Made by a program: the position numbers and the translations under genes | The notes under the pieces: generated by a model | What the model was told of the DNA's origin: nothing | The model's input: the letters and a program-made list of their open reading frames with translations, nothing else | The model's database searches: none | Assembly (NCBI GenBank): GCA_037176845.1 | Contig: JAYKXP010000130.1 | Span: 62,001 to 126,000 of the forward strand | Length of the DNA: 64,000 nucleotides | Source of the DNA: Paramarasmius palmivorus | Lineage: Eukaryota > Basidiomycota > Agaricomycetes > Agaricales > Marasmiaceae | Direction: 5' to 3' | Shown here: one piece after another, positions 21,660-33,089 of the stretch | Layout of the letters: every line of letters begins with the position of its first letter | Position numbering within the stretch: position 1 is the stretch's first letter

Positions 21660-24600
21660 ATGTCCACCTCTCCCAACCCACAAGTAAAGCCCAAGAAAAC
21701 GTACCCCTGCAAATGTGAACTTCACTGTGGAGGTCCTAATGGTCCTGGCGTCGAACTCCAATCCTACTCAACACACAGACGGCATATTCGTGACAACGCT
21801 GCACATCTCACGGCAAGATCATCACTTGCCCTCCAGCTCACTAGTGCCTCGTCTAAAGGGGCATCTTCCTTGATTTCAGCCAAATCATCACGCATATCGA
21901 AGCCAAAGAGGAAAAAGAAGAGCGCCCCTTTGCCCGGGGAAACTCCGTCACAACGACAGATTCATAATGGGATGGACCTCGATGGAATTGGAGCACAAGA
22001 ACTTCAGGGTGCATCTGAGATGCCTCAACTGGTGTGTGCTCTTGATATTCAAGTTTTGTTTTACTAGCTAATGTACCTTCAGTATAACCCTGAACAGGAT
22101 GTTGACATGAGCAACAATGAAGGGCATGGTTTCGGTGGATTGCAGGATGAAGGAGATTCTGGTTGTACCCCTCCTATACCTGATTCTGCCAGTGCTACAG
22201 GCGATTTACGCGACCACGATGTACCTCCCGAGCTCGAGAATGATAATGCCCCCGATGGCTGTTGTCCTAATTTTATTCCCCGTCTCGATGATATCAAAAT
22301 CAGCCTTGCGTTCATTGATCTCCTAAAGAATGCTACACTCAACAGTCCCCTTGAACCCCTCAACGCTGACTTCCTTCACCGACCTCAGCGCCGCTTGATT
22401 TGAGTGACCGTGATGTACGGCTCTCAATCGAACTCTTCCTGGCCAATTCACGCGCATCTGACGATACATACACAGAGACGTGTGAGGCAATCACCCGAGC
22501 CTTCCCAGAGACACGTCTCCTCTCTTTACATGAAGTCAAAAAGCTTGTTGAAGAGATTTCTGGCGTTACTCCGATCTGGAGAGACATGTGTCCTAATACA
22601 TGCATTGCATATACAGGACCATTTGCAGAGCTGGAGAACTGCACATGGTGCGGCGAGGATCGTTATCGTGTCGTTGGCAAAAAGAAGGTGCCACGACAAC
22701 AGTACCCCACTATACCTATTGGGCCCATGCTCCAGGCACTGAACCGTACCCAAGACGGGGCAAATGCAATGGACTACCATACTCGGTACACAGAGGAACT
22801 TTTAAAGGACCTGCGGGAGAACGATGGGTCACAGAAGTCGCCATATCATGATTTCTTTGATGGTTCTGACTATCTTGAAGCTCTGCGTAGTGGCAAGATT
22901 GGGTCCGATGACATCTGTATGATGATGTCAATTGATGGTGCGCAGCTTTACCGCAATAAAGCTTCGGATTGTTGGATGTGGATTTGGGTCATACTCAATT
23001 TGGATCCTGCCAGCGGTCGATACAAAGTTGCCAAAATCATTCCGGGCGGCTCAATACCAGGACCCAACAAACCGAAGCATCTGGATAGCTTCATCTTCCC
23101 ATCACTCTACCACTTTGTGGCTCTTGCACGGGAAGGGCTAAAGATATGGAAGGCGAACAAAGATTTGGTGGTTCTTGTCCGCTTGTTCCTAGCTTTGGTA
23201 ACCGCGGATGGGCCAGGGATGGCATGTTTGAACGGGCTAGTGGGACATCAGGGGCGCATTCATTGCCGTTCATTTTGTGGGATTTCAGGTCGTCACAAGG
23301 ATGGACATTCACATTATTACCCTGTATGCCTCAAGCCAGATAACTTCACTGTTGAAGGGTCGTCTCACAAGGATGTCAATCTCTTTGAACTACTGGCTTC
23401 CCTTAATTCCAACAAAGCTTCTCGAGTGTACCATCAAAATCTCGAGACGCTTGTCAACTCTCCTAACAAAACACAATACGAGAAGCGCCGGTTGGAGACA
23501 GGCATCATAAAACCATCTATTTTCAGCGGCTTTCCCTCACCACATATCCTTGGCATCCCCCATATCTTTTCTGGGGATATCATGCACCTACCCTGTCTCA
23601 ACATCCCCGATCTCATGATACCATTATGGCGAGGGAAGTTTGATTGTGACAAGACTGATTCCATTCAAAATTGGCCTTGGGTTTGCTTCAAAGACTTAAC
23701 TGTCTGGAAGGCACATGGAGAGGACGTAGCCAACTGCACGCCTTACATTCCAGGGTCATTTGATCGCCCACCACGTAACCCTGCAGAGAAGATCTCGAGC
23801 AGGTATAAGGCATGGGAGTTTCTTTTATACTTCTATGGTCTCGGCCCGTGCCTGTTTTATGGTCATCTCCCAGACGTCTATTGGAAAAGCTACTGCAAAT
23901 CAGTACGCTCTATCCAAATCTCGCTTCAAGTAGAGGTTACTCAGGAGGAAAACAATGAAGCCCTTGATCTTTGTTGTGAATTCTCCGACGAGTTCGAAAA
24001 GCTGTATTACGCTCGCCGCCCAGACCGAATTCACATGATTCGTCCAGCAATACATGCAATATCTCACATTGCACTTGACACAGCACGTATTGGCCCAGGG
24101 ATCATTTACTCACAGTGGACAATGGAGCACATGATTGGCGTTCTTGGGGATCTTGTCATGCAGCCATCAAACCCGTATGCCAATTTGGCTAACCGACTCA
24201 TACGTCTGGCTCAAGTCAATGCGCTGAAAGCGATGGATCCGACACTCCAAACTGAATCGAAATCAGCTGGACTTCCACGAGGTGCGAAGGATATTGGTGG
24301 TGGGTATTCAATGCAACGTGCAATGGATACTGCAGCGCGAGCAGTGTCAGCTGTGGAAATGGTAGCTATTCGACAATATCTACAACGACAAGGGGTTGAG
24401 GTAGAGGAGAATTATACGCTCAAAGTCACCCGATGGGCACGAGTCGGTCTTCCCAATGGTCAAATCGCACGTTCAAGGTGGAAAGAAGAACTCAAACCTT
24501 CCAATCGTCTTCGAAGAGCACGTAATGTCCAAGTAAGTTGCATAGGTTTCCTTTCTGATGCATTGATGATGCTGATATTACGGAAAACACAGGTTAATTT

Positions 24601-24943
24601 AGACTCAAAGTCTCGCATTGCAGAAGTCCACTTCTACATGTCTCTCGAAATCGGTGGTATCGACCACCATCTCGCAATTGCATCCTTTTATGGTCCGCCG
24701 AATCCAAGATTATATCAAGAATCCAGTGGCACGTACATTACTATGCCACATGCAAGAGACGTAGATGTTCGAGTTGTTCTGATTACTTCAATTAAGGCTG
24801 TGGTAATGATGGCACCCGATCCACGTTACCATAAATTCTTTGGAGATGGGGAATCTGGCACTAACCACTACTTTATGATGTCAAAACCAGGGTTGAAAAT
24901 ATCTGAATTTATGGGATTAGCAGAGGAAGACGTAGAGGAATAG
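21660..24943 (+). pseudogene. Plavaka-type (CACTA-like) transposase, one frameshift
   Basis: The N-terminal exon has a zinc-finger-like YPCKCELHCGG...HRRHIRDN motif followed by basic clusters. After an intron (about 22032-22080) an acidic linker leads into the transposase. Plavaka hallmarks are DMCPNTCIAYTGPF, CTWCGEDRY, IPIGPMLQAL, MSIDGAQLYRNKASDCWMWI (first Asp), VTADGPGMACLNGLVGHQG (second Asp), SGDIMHLPCLN and YSQWTMEHMIGVLGDL (Glu). One intron lies at 24533-24593, and the protein ends in EEDVEE. Between 22370 and 22394 the frame slips by one base: the upstream frame stops at 22401-22403 while the downstream frame is open from PLDLSDRDVRL. A one-base deletion is likely, leaving the gene inactive unless this is a sequencing error. 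Plavaka terminal repeats were not located. Confidence 0.85.
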
Positions 24944-25085
24944 TTTTTGTAGCTAGCATCTGTTCCGATCTGTTCTAGTATGATATGCACGTGATACAGT
25001 AAATACAACGCCGAGAGAAAATTTTCTTCCAACAAAACAGGATTTCTCTCTCCATAGCCCACTTGCCTCGTTTAAACCGCCTTTC

Positions 25086-27043
25086 ATGGAACAATTCTCT
25101 CCTTGTTCGCCTCCACAAAACCCTGAGTGGATGGGAACATCACCCTCTCAACTTCTCGGCATGCCGGCCACACCGAATCCATTCGACAGTTTTACGCCGA
25201 GCATGACACCATCACCGCTGGCCAATTTTAGCTTTCAAGGTTTTCAGCAAGAGATAACAAGACTCACATTAGAGAACATGTCTCTCAAAAACCAGCTTGA
25301 AGGCTTGCGGTGAGTGAGCATTATGAATAGCTTTGGTGTGCCTAATGGTGTCACATCAGCTCTTCGTATCAAGCTATTACAACCGAAATGAAGATACTTG
25401 TCAACCATACAACAACTCTCACCGAAAATGTCGAGAAGATCCTTGAGGCCATCCATGCCGGCGGAACATTGGGAAATCCATCAGAAACACTTCAGACGCT
25501 ATCAAAGTTGGTCCATCCTCAATACAAAGCCAAGACTCGTGATGACGCAAAAGAGTACAAAGACAAGGGTCTAAAGTACTTCTTTGCTGCAGAGTACAAA
25601 GCCTTTGCTACAGCTCAGCGCAAGACCAAGAGTGACCAGGTTGGACCAAAGCTACCAAGAGCAAAGAAGGGCTCGGGTACAGAGCCATACCTCGAGAACT
25701 TGGACGGTACTTTCCTATCATATTCTCGTACCGAAGAGATCCGTGCTGTTTGCGTTGATTTGTTTGCGCAGATTGGAAGGTTGAATCTTGCGCCCGCCAC
25801 TTGGGATCGAGGTGCTGGTGCTGATGTCAAGTTGGTTGTGTATAGCAACTTGGCTGTTCTCTGTCCAGAAGTCAGCTATGGTGAAGGTCACTGGAAGGCG
25901 GAGATGTTGGCGACCAAGCTATACCCGGGTTGGATCCGAAACAGGAAGGCTCTGCTCTTGAAGTCAGGAGCTGTCGGAGTCAAGCAAGAGGATTCGGAAA
26001 GTGTCAAGAGTGACAGTGCCAGCGAAGATGGAGGACCTGAAGACAGAGAAGAAGAATCGCCAAGTCAGGAAGCGGAAGAGGTGGTATTGGTTGGGGAGAA
26101 GCGAGCAACACGGGATGATGATGATGAAGACATCACTCCCACGAGTCCCAAACGAGCCAAGGTCGACATCACGACGTTGTCGCCTGACCCCATCACTGAT
26201 ACCACAACGGCGGATGGGGTCGATACTCTGGTATGGAACAGTCTTGTTTTCAGTCTGGGTATCCTTTGATGTGCTTTGTGCAGACCCCAGCCCAAGCTGA
26301 TAAAGTTCCTGTTCCAAAGAACACCCTGTACGCTCCAAGTCTGATTGCATTAGACGAACTTCTGACCTATCATGATTGAATTTGCAGCTTCACCAGACAG
26401 ACCGTGCCTGCGAATACCAGGGGCACCTCAACTGCCGAACAGCTTCCAGCTGGCGAGGGAGAGAATGTTACTGAGAAGGGTGCCCAGAGCGTCCCAGAGA
26501 ACTCTACTCCACCTGCACAGTCCACCAGCAACATCAACTCTGCCATCACGACAGCGGTGTCTCCAGCTTTGCCAGCACAAGATGTGTCTACGGCACCAAT
26601 AAACCCACCTAATAATGCTGTCGTACCAGGTGGGAAGGCTAGTTCCAGAGGTTGGAAACCTAGCGCAACTTCAACAGTGTGTACCTTCATTCTGTTCTTA
26701 TATACTACAAATAACTAACTGTGGCCTTTAGAGGACTCTGTGCAATCGACTACGTGAAGAAGAACCCAGAAGTCAATGCACAGGATTTCGCCGTGTATTG
26801 GACAAATCTCCCAAACACAAATCCCACGGAATACCAGGTAGGCTACTCTATCGCTTCACACAGTGAACTTGTCTCACCTGAGTTGTACTATCTTGCAGGA
26901 GTGGGTCAACAAGTCTAAACTTGCCGGCGACAGTCGAGCTGCCGTACGTCGTTCCTCCCGATGCTATCTTTTTCTTGCACTCAGGTTTCTATACACAGGC
27001 GGCTCAAAATACCAACACAAAAAAGAACAAGAAGCGTACTTAG
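25086..27043 (+). CDS. Hypothetical protein downstream of Plavaka, possible companion gene
   Basis: The ATG at 25086 starts MEQFSPCSPPQNPEWMGTSP. A short coiled coil spans an intron (LTLENMSLKNQLEGLR, then TTTLTENVEKILEAIHAGG). A folded region of about 170 residues follows (KYFFAAEYKAFATAQRK; LDGTFLSYSRTEEIRAVCVD; WKAEMLATKLYPGWIRNRKA). Next come an acidic Ser/Glu tail with SPKRAKVD, a low-complexity Ser/Pro region, and small C-terminal exons (NAQDFAVYWTNLPNTNPTEY; WVNKSKLAGDSRAA). The gene is 140 bp downstream of the Plavaka transposase and on the same strand, so it may be an accessory gene of that element. No function is known to me. The last exons are uncertain. Confidence 0.55.
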
Positions 27044-27105
27044 GTACAGATACGATGCATAGGTACAATAGGTACAGGTATATATGTATGTCCACCCAAA
27101 AATGA

Positions 27106-28555
27106 ACAGCTCACAAGCTATAGTGCATCATTTGGTCTGAAGCAATAAGCAGATACAAGCATATAGAAATCTGTTGGCAACGTTTGGATACCGGAGGCTA
27201 ACGCTGTATTTACGGTACGACGATACATGCAAAGTACCGATGGTATCATACAGAACCAGTTTGAAACTGGGTTATTCTCACCGATAACTGATACAACGTG
27301 TTCTGGTATGCTCGACATGTCATGACCGATGTCAACAGGCCCCAACACACAGATTTTTCACTGGGTCTTAGGACTCAGACTAGCCTCCTTATATACATGT
27401 GGAAACTATTTATGTATGTTATGCTACACCCTGCCAAAAGGCTTAGCATCAGGTGATGACTTTCCTAAAGCGTACAATAGCCAAGTGTATTCTGAGTAAT
27501 GCCAAGTAGAATCTGAGTAATGCCTAGCATATTCTGAGTAATACGAGTCATAAGCGTAATATCTAATGAGTAAAGCGTAATATCTAATGAGTCAGAGTTG
27601 CTAGAACATTCTAGGATGTTCTAGCCATAGAACCTTCTGGAATAATCTAGAATGAGTCCATAGATAATCTAATCTAGAGATGATATGATAATGATATGGC
27701 ACAGATAAGATATATCACAGGGGCTTAGGCCGAAATCTGTGACAGTCTGAGGTTGGGGTTGGGAATCTTGGTGAAAAGAATATACCACTGATGGTCAGGG
27801 ATGTACAAGGGAAGCGGTAAGGTAAATTCATAGAAGATGGCTGGTTGGCAGGTATATGTCGTATATTCCGGTGTGATTCTAAGATGATTTGCGGCCTCAC
27901 ATAGCTTGCTGATATTCCACCCGTAGGGGGTGTTGCTGTTGCTGTTGCTGTTGCTGTCGATGTCGATGTGGGACATAGAAAGGTCGGTGTGACAGTGTGA
28001 CTACTGTGACCATGTTGAATCTATTTCCGAACTGACCATGTGTCGTGTTGAACAGAACAAAATCCTGGATGGGGTGAGTTTATTCTTCTTGCAAACCTAG
28101 CTCTATATGTTTCTCAAATAACAATCAAGCTTTATTCATTCCAACAGGTCCTCAGTGAGAGTGAACGAGTTTCCAGCGGACACGTACCCGGCAGGTACCT
28201 GAAGATATCAATTTGAAATGTCGATCGTGAACGCGTCTGGTTCCAGCCTTTACACGTCCATGAATTTGTCGTATTACAGGAGGCTTGGACAAGGCCATAC
28301 ATCGAGCTTTGGGTGGTATCAAGTGCATCTAACATTGCGAGGTGAGATTTGGGACGCGTCTAAGATTGAACAACAATCACAAACCATCGGAGCAGCTCAG
28401 GAGATATCAAAACTCGAATGAGGTTGGATCTGGTGCATACGGATGGACTTAATTCCGATCCCACTGGCCCTTGTTGTTCTGGCTGGCTATTCAAGCTGTG
28501 GAAACGGTGTCAAATGTCCTGTCTACCAACCACCTCCTGTTCTCCAAATCCCCCA
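27106..28555. other. Intergenic, repeat-rich
   Basis: No gene is recognised. TCTGAGTAATGCC-like words repeat in tandem around 27490-27545, followed by two copies of AAGCGTAATATCTAATGAGT (27555-27595). The palindrome-rich stretch AGAACATTCTAGGATGTTCT (27603) follows. A (TTGCTG)n microsatellite lies at about 27932-27957. The stretch with AATCTAATCTAGAGAT (27666) resembles LTR sequence, perhaps a decayed solo LTR. Confidence 0.45.
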
Positions 28556-31500
28556 ATGTCTTCCACCAATTCTTCTCATTCTACAGATGTTTCCTCTTCT
28601 ACAAAATCCAGTGCGGCTCTGACTACCGACCCACTTAATGTCGTGACACCTTCTCCAAACTTGAGTGCTCCCGTCTCGACCGGCTTGACTCTGACTGCCG
28701 AAGAAAAAAACGGGACTCCTCCCTCACAGGAGACTGGCAGGAAGCGATGGTGTGTTGACTGGTTCTGCTATAACCGAACCGGCCAGTGAAGTGTGCAGTG
28801 ATGATGACGACGAGATTGAGGAGACGGGGAAGAGGGGTCGTGGCAAGCCAAGCCACTTTACTGGAGCCCGTCTGGTGGCAATGGAGAAGGGTTTCATGCG
28901 TTACACGGAGTTGAAGACAAGGAAGGAGAAGATCCAGTTCTGGCCGTCGTTCATGGCAGAAATCATGGAGGAATTCCCCTTGTCTAAATATCCAATCCCT
29001 GCCTCTTGTCTTGCCAGCAGGGATAAATTCGAGGAAAAGACCCCGGAGCAGATCAAAGCGTTGAAACCGAAGGCACGGGAGGCGTATTACCGTTCCTTGA
29101 GGCTCGCGTCCTCCACAGAGGAACAACTATACCTACAGGTAGGCCTCTTTTGACTCGTCGCACTATTAGGAATACTGATGATTTTTCAGATGGTGAAGGA
29201 CTGGATTCTCTGGTGGCAGAACACAGCACGAAAGGCAGAAGGAGGGACGACAGGGAAGTTGTTTAAGGCGGAGCTAGAGAAGAAGAAGAAAAAAGTAAAA
29301 CCCCAATTCAATCACTTTGTCATGAAGCATTCCGACTACAAAGACCAGGTTGTCTGCCTTTCAGTTGAAACAGGACGTCTCGACCGTCTACCAAAAAGGG
29401 CGGAGGCCATGAAGGATCTCCTGGAGAAAATTTCACCGGAGGAGGTCGACCAGCTGAGGACGGAGTATAGCGAGGTCATTGATGCCTTGGACGAGGGGGA
29501 CAACGACAAGGATGCACCTGCGGATGTCGCAGCACAGCGAAGGTAAGAGAGAATCAGGAATTCTGTTTTTTGTTGTTTTGGTTTTTTGAGGAAACGAAGG
29601 CTGACTTTTGGACCCTTAGTCATCACAAGGATTTTGGCAGTTTGGCGCAGGACGTTCTGAATATCTGGCGACGGCTGACAGGTCTCAATCTGGTGCTATG
29701 GGCAGGGGAGTGTATTGATGGTCAGGCGGATTATGATTCTTGCGTGTGAGTTTTTCGCTTTGATACACAAACGTTACATTGATCACAATATGCAGAATTT
29801 TCTCGAAACCCGACGGTTGTCCGGATATGGATGCTGGTGAAGGAGTCGACTTTGATCGTTTCTCCAACACTTTCCTTCATTGGTTGAAGGAGATATATAC
29901 CAAGACGCATCCTAACGAGCCCGTGAAGCAACCCATGCCATCTGCGACGAATTCAACGCCAGCGTTGGCATCATCAGCAACGGTCACATGTACACGTTCT
30001 ACAAATCAGGGTATGACATCGGAACGCCGAAATGGATCCGAGGGCCGAGACAATGAGAGGGCTAGATCGAACAGAGGAAAGAAAGCCTCAAAACGTGCAG
30101 GCTCGACATCCAGCGAAGAGGATACACCAGAACCATCTGAGCCGAGCGACATTGGATCCGACTCCGAGGATGAAGATAACAGAGAAGGGGTTTCGGAGAG
30201 GCCTGCCAAGTCCCGAGCTCCTGTTAACTGTGAAGGTCTGTGGGAGAAAGACGAGGAAGGACTCCCTGTGCTGAAAGTGCCGATGTGTGATTTGACACGC
30301 GAGCAGCAGGCGGCATTTACTCGAGAGTGCGCGATGGCTATAGGGTTGACCAAGGCTCTGGACGATTTGAACACGGAGATCTCACAGAGTGGGAAGGGAA
30401 AGAAGTCCTCAGTGTCCAGGTATAAGGGGATGAAAGCGACTCATAAGTCGAGTCGAATCCTAGCAGTATGTGCTCCTGGTTTGGTTGAATATTGTGACGC
30501 TGATGTTGTGTAGTCGCAGGTGCCGAACGATCAAGAACGGTCTGAGGGGAGCATGGGTGACAATGAGGAGGTGGGCGATGAACAGGGTAAAGAGGTCAAT
30601 GATGTCGAGATGGATAACGGGGTAGAATCTGGCACCGAGCACATCAACAACCACGCCGACAATGCTGATGACACCATGAAACATATTATTCGCTGTGTGG
30701 ACAGCATGGAAGATTTGCCGGCATGGGCAAAGGCCATGGTCATGGGATACAACAACTTGGACGTACCGAGAATGGAGGCATGGGCTCAGTTCGATATTCA
30801 AGGCTGCTCAACACCCTTCTTGAAGGAGTACGCCGGCTGGCTCTTGGGACTGAATGGCACGCAACGTCCTGAAGCTTGGACTACACTGGTTTACAGGTGG
30901 ATTGAGGTGGAAGAGGCGTGGAACCAGAGGAACGTTAGTGTCCTAGTAAGTATTGTGTGTTTTTGCGTGGGTAATTTGAACTCACATGGATTATAGGGAC
31001 CTCAGATCAAGATGTTGAAGAATAGGCGACCACATGGTTTTTTACAGTGGTTCAAGTATGGCTGCCTGAGATGGGAGGCACTGGTACCTTCTGAGGTGTG
31101 TGTTGATACGCTAGGACATGAGTGGTGGGTGTGGTGGTCGAAGGTTGTCAATCCCTGATGGAGACTGAAATCCGAGGATATGGTGATGCCGGGAGGTCAG
31201 GGTAGCTGGGAGGCGGTACGTATTCCAGGCAAGGACAGATTCATTCTGGTGCTCGTGGCCCTGCGATGGTGGTGTGACCTTTTGGACAACGCAGAAAAAG
31301 ACGTTTTATGGTTATCCACGGTGAAAGCGGTCTACTGGACACTCGAAGCACTGCTGAGAGATGCATGGTGAGGAATCCCTTTAACAAATAGAATCTCCAC
31401 ATTAATCTGTCATGCAGAGATAACCTCGGACCAGGAAACGAGAGAGAAACGGACAAGGAAGACAGCGACGATGGGGAGGTGGAAACGCCTGGGGAAAAAA

Positions 31501-31605
31501 GGAAACGGTATGTGGTGCTTGGTGCTTGGGTATTGGTTATCAGACTAATTGAAGGCCTTTACCAGGAATGGCAATGCTGGAAGGCTCAGAAAACGGCGCC
31601 GTTGA
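28556..31605 (+). pseudogene. Large orphan-family protein, copy 2, with in-frame stop
   Basis: It starts MSSTNSSHSTDVSSSTKSSA. The phase then changes near 28740, by an unseen intron or an indel. The core follows: SHFTGARLVAMEKGFMRYTE, AREAYYRSLRLASSTEEQLY, a Lys-rich helix, LTGLNLVLWAGECIDG, IFSKPDGCPDMDAGEGVDFD and an acidic/basic linker. The C-terminal block is WWVWWSKVVNP, WRLKSEDMVMPGGQGSW, ILVLVALRWWCDLL, then an acidic exon and a basic tail, RLRKRRR. It is homologous to the gene at 3448-6508. A TGA at 31156-31158 interrupts the conserved NP-WR motif in phase, and joining the next intron near 31370 would create another stop. It is therefore probably a decaying paralog. Confidence 0.65.
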
Positions 31606-31924
31606 TCTGCTACATCTTTTGGCGGGGTTATATAATTTGTAAACAAATTACCAAGTAGGTTTGGATTGAAAGTGAATGTGACATTGCCTGTGACATCGGA
31701 CTGGGTGATGGATTTATTATATTATTTCTTACTTTCCCTTGCTTTCCCTATTTGGAAAGGGCTGCGCGCCAAATACTGGCAGCTAAAGTGACTCTAAGAA
31801 GGGCCTGGGACGAACCCGTATACTTTGCAATGTGACCCTGGGTCATCACCCATCCACTTTGTAAATTACCAGCTGGCACGGGTGCTGTTTTTGGGAGATT
31901 GCTAGACGCCCTAGTAAAAGGCGA
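31606..31924. other. Gap between orphan-family copy 2 and gypsy remains
   Basis: This is AT-rich sequence without coding character. No gag or protease of the downstream gypsy element is found here. Confidence 0.35.
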
Positions 31925-32705
31925 CATGGACTCAGAGTTTGATACATTATTCAATATCCTTCCTAATCGTGCTTATGATTTGCTCTTATATTGCTATTTC
32001 ATTTCTTCTTCTAGTTCATATCCTACTGACGCATCACTCAAGCATTTCTCTTGGATGTGACGAGTTTTCTTGCCTCCTGATCAACAGGTATATTCTTGTA
32101 ATGCAGCTACAACAGCTCGGAAGTACAAGCCTGTCGCTCACAAGTATCGACCGGTACCGACGTATTTCCCTAATCCTCAAGCCCAAGAATTTAAGTCCAT
32201 TCCGCCTCCCGAACTTCTCGAGCTTCCGACACATCCTCCACTGCAAGAGACTTTGCCTTTCGGTGATCGGATCACCAAAGGATGGTTGGAGTCAATGTGG
32301 AAGAATGTAGATGAGACGGTTCGCGCAGATTTGTCTGCTGATGAGCGGAATCTCATTTCCTATATCATCCTTCGACGAGAGCAAGCTTTTGCGTTTGATT
32401 TTACTGAAAAAGGTTTCTTTTCCAGAGACTATTACCCCGACTACGGAATCCCAATCATCAAGCACGTTCCTTGGCAGCAGAAACCTATCCAGATACCTGT
32501 CTCGTTACGAGAGAAGGTGAAGCAACAGGTGTACACTGGGGAAAAGGCTGGCCGATTTGAGGCTACAACATCGAGTTATTGATCACCTATGTTTCCTGTC
32601 CTCAAGAAGAACAGTTCGGTGCGTTTGGTGATAAATCTTGAAGAACTCAACGCGGTGACTATACAAGATTCTTCTCTCCCTCCGAATGTCAATGAATTTG
32701 CCAAG
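31925..32705 (+). pseudogene. Gypsy pol, 5' part of reverse transcriptase
   Basis: The readable frame includes KYRPVPTYFPNPQAQEFKSI, an aspartate-rich linker, FGDRITKGWLESMW, FDFTEKGFFSRDYYPDYGIP and IPVSLREKVKQQV. It is followed by SPMFPVLKKNSSVRLVINLEEL and NEFAKDY, the start of the reverse transcriptase fingers. A TGA at 32580-32582 sits exactly where the family has Arg (S-S-Y-stop-S-P), which a CGA to TGA change would explain. Another TGA is near 32058. The frame breaks off at the KDZ insertion and resumes at 45193. Confidence 0.85.
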
Positions 32706-32713
32706 GATTATCT
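32706..32713. repeat. 8-bp target site duplication, left copy
   Basis: GATTATCT, identical to 45193-45200 at the other end of the KDZ element. It lies inside the gypsy reverse transcriptase codons for D-Y. Confidence 0.93.
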
Positions 32714-32720
32714 GAAAAAT

Positions 32721-32768
32721 TGTATGAACTTTTCTAAACTAAAACTGGCTATACCGAAAAATTCCTAA
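32721..32768. repeat. Left terminal inverted repeat of the KDZ element
   Basis: 48 bp beginning TGTATGAACTTTTCTAAACT. It matches the reverse complement of 45139-45186 at 44 of 48 positions. Seven bases (GAAAAAT) lie between it and the target duplication. Confidence 0.95.
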
Positions 32769-32832
32769 ACATCCGTTAAACACAACAAATGTTCATGGAG
32801 ACCGGTTCCCCAACTACCCCTGTATAAACAGT

Positions 32833-33076
32833 CTGTTTAAACATTACGTTTGTATATCAGCGCCACCACTGGCTGTCAGCAAGGGTCCCATGTCTAAACA
32901 AGTATTTGAACAAACCAAAATTAAACACCGACTGTAAGCTAAGTACCAAGGAAAATGGTAGTCGTTTAAATAAGAGATTAAACAGAATTATAAACAACAG
33001 GTTCAAACAAAGCTTTGAAACAGAGATTCGACATAAAGCATTTGAATACGCGATTAAACAGAGGTCCATTAAACAG
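32833..33076. repeat. Left subterminal array of TTAAACAG
   Basis: TTAAACAG occurs at 32978-32985, 33054-33061 and 33069-33076, and its reverse complement at 32833-32840. Many near-matches (TTCAAACA, GTTTAAA) lie between. This is the likely binding array for the element's transposase or an accessory protein. The right end carries the same word in opposite orientation. Confidence 0.75.
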
Positions 33077-33089
33077 CTGAATTGAAACT

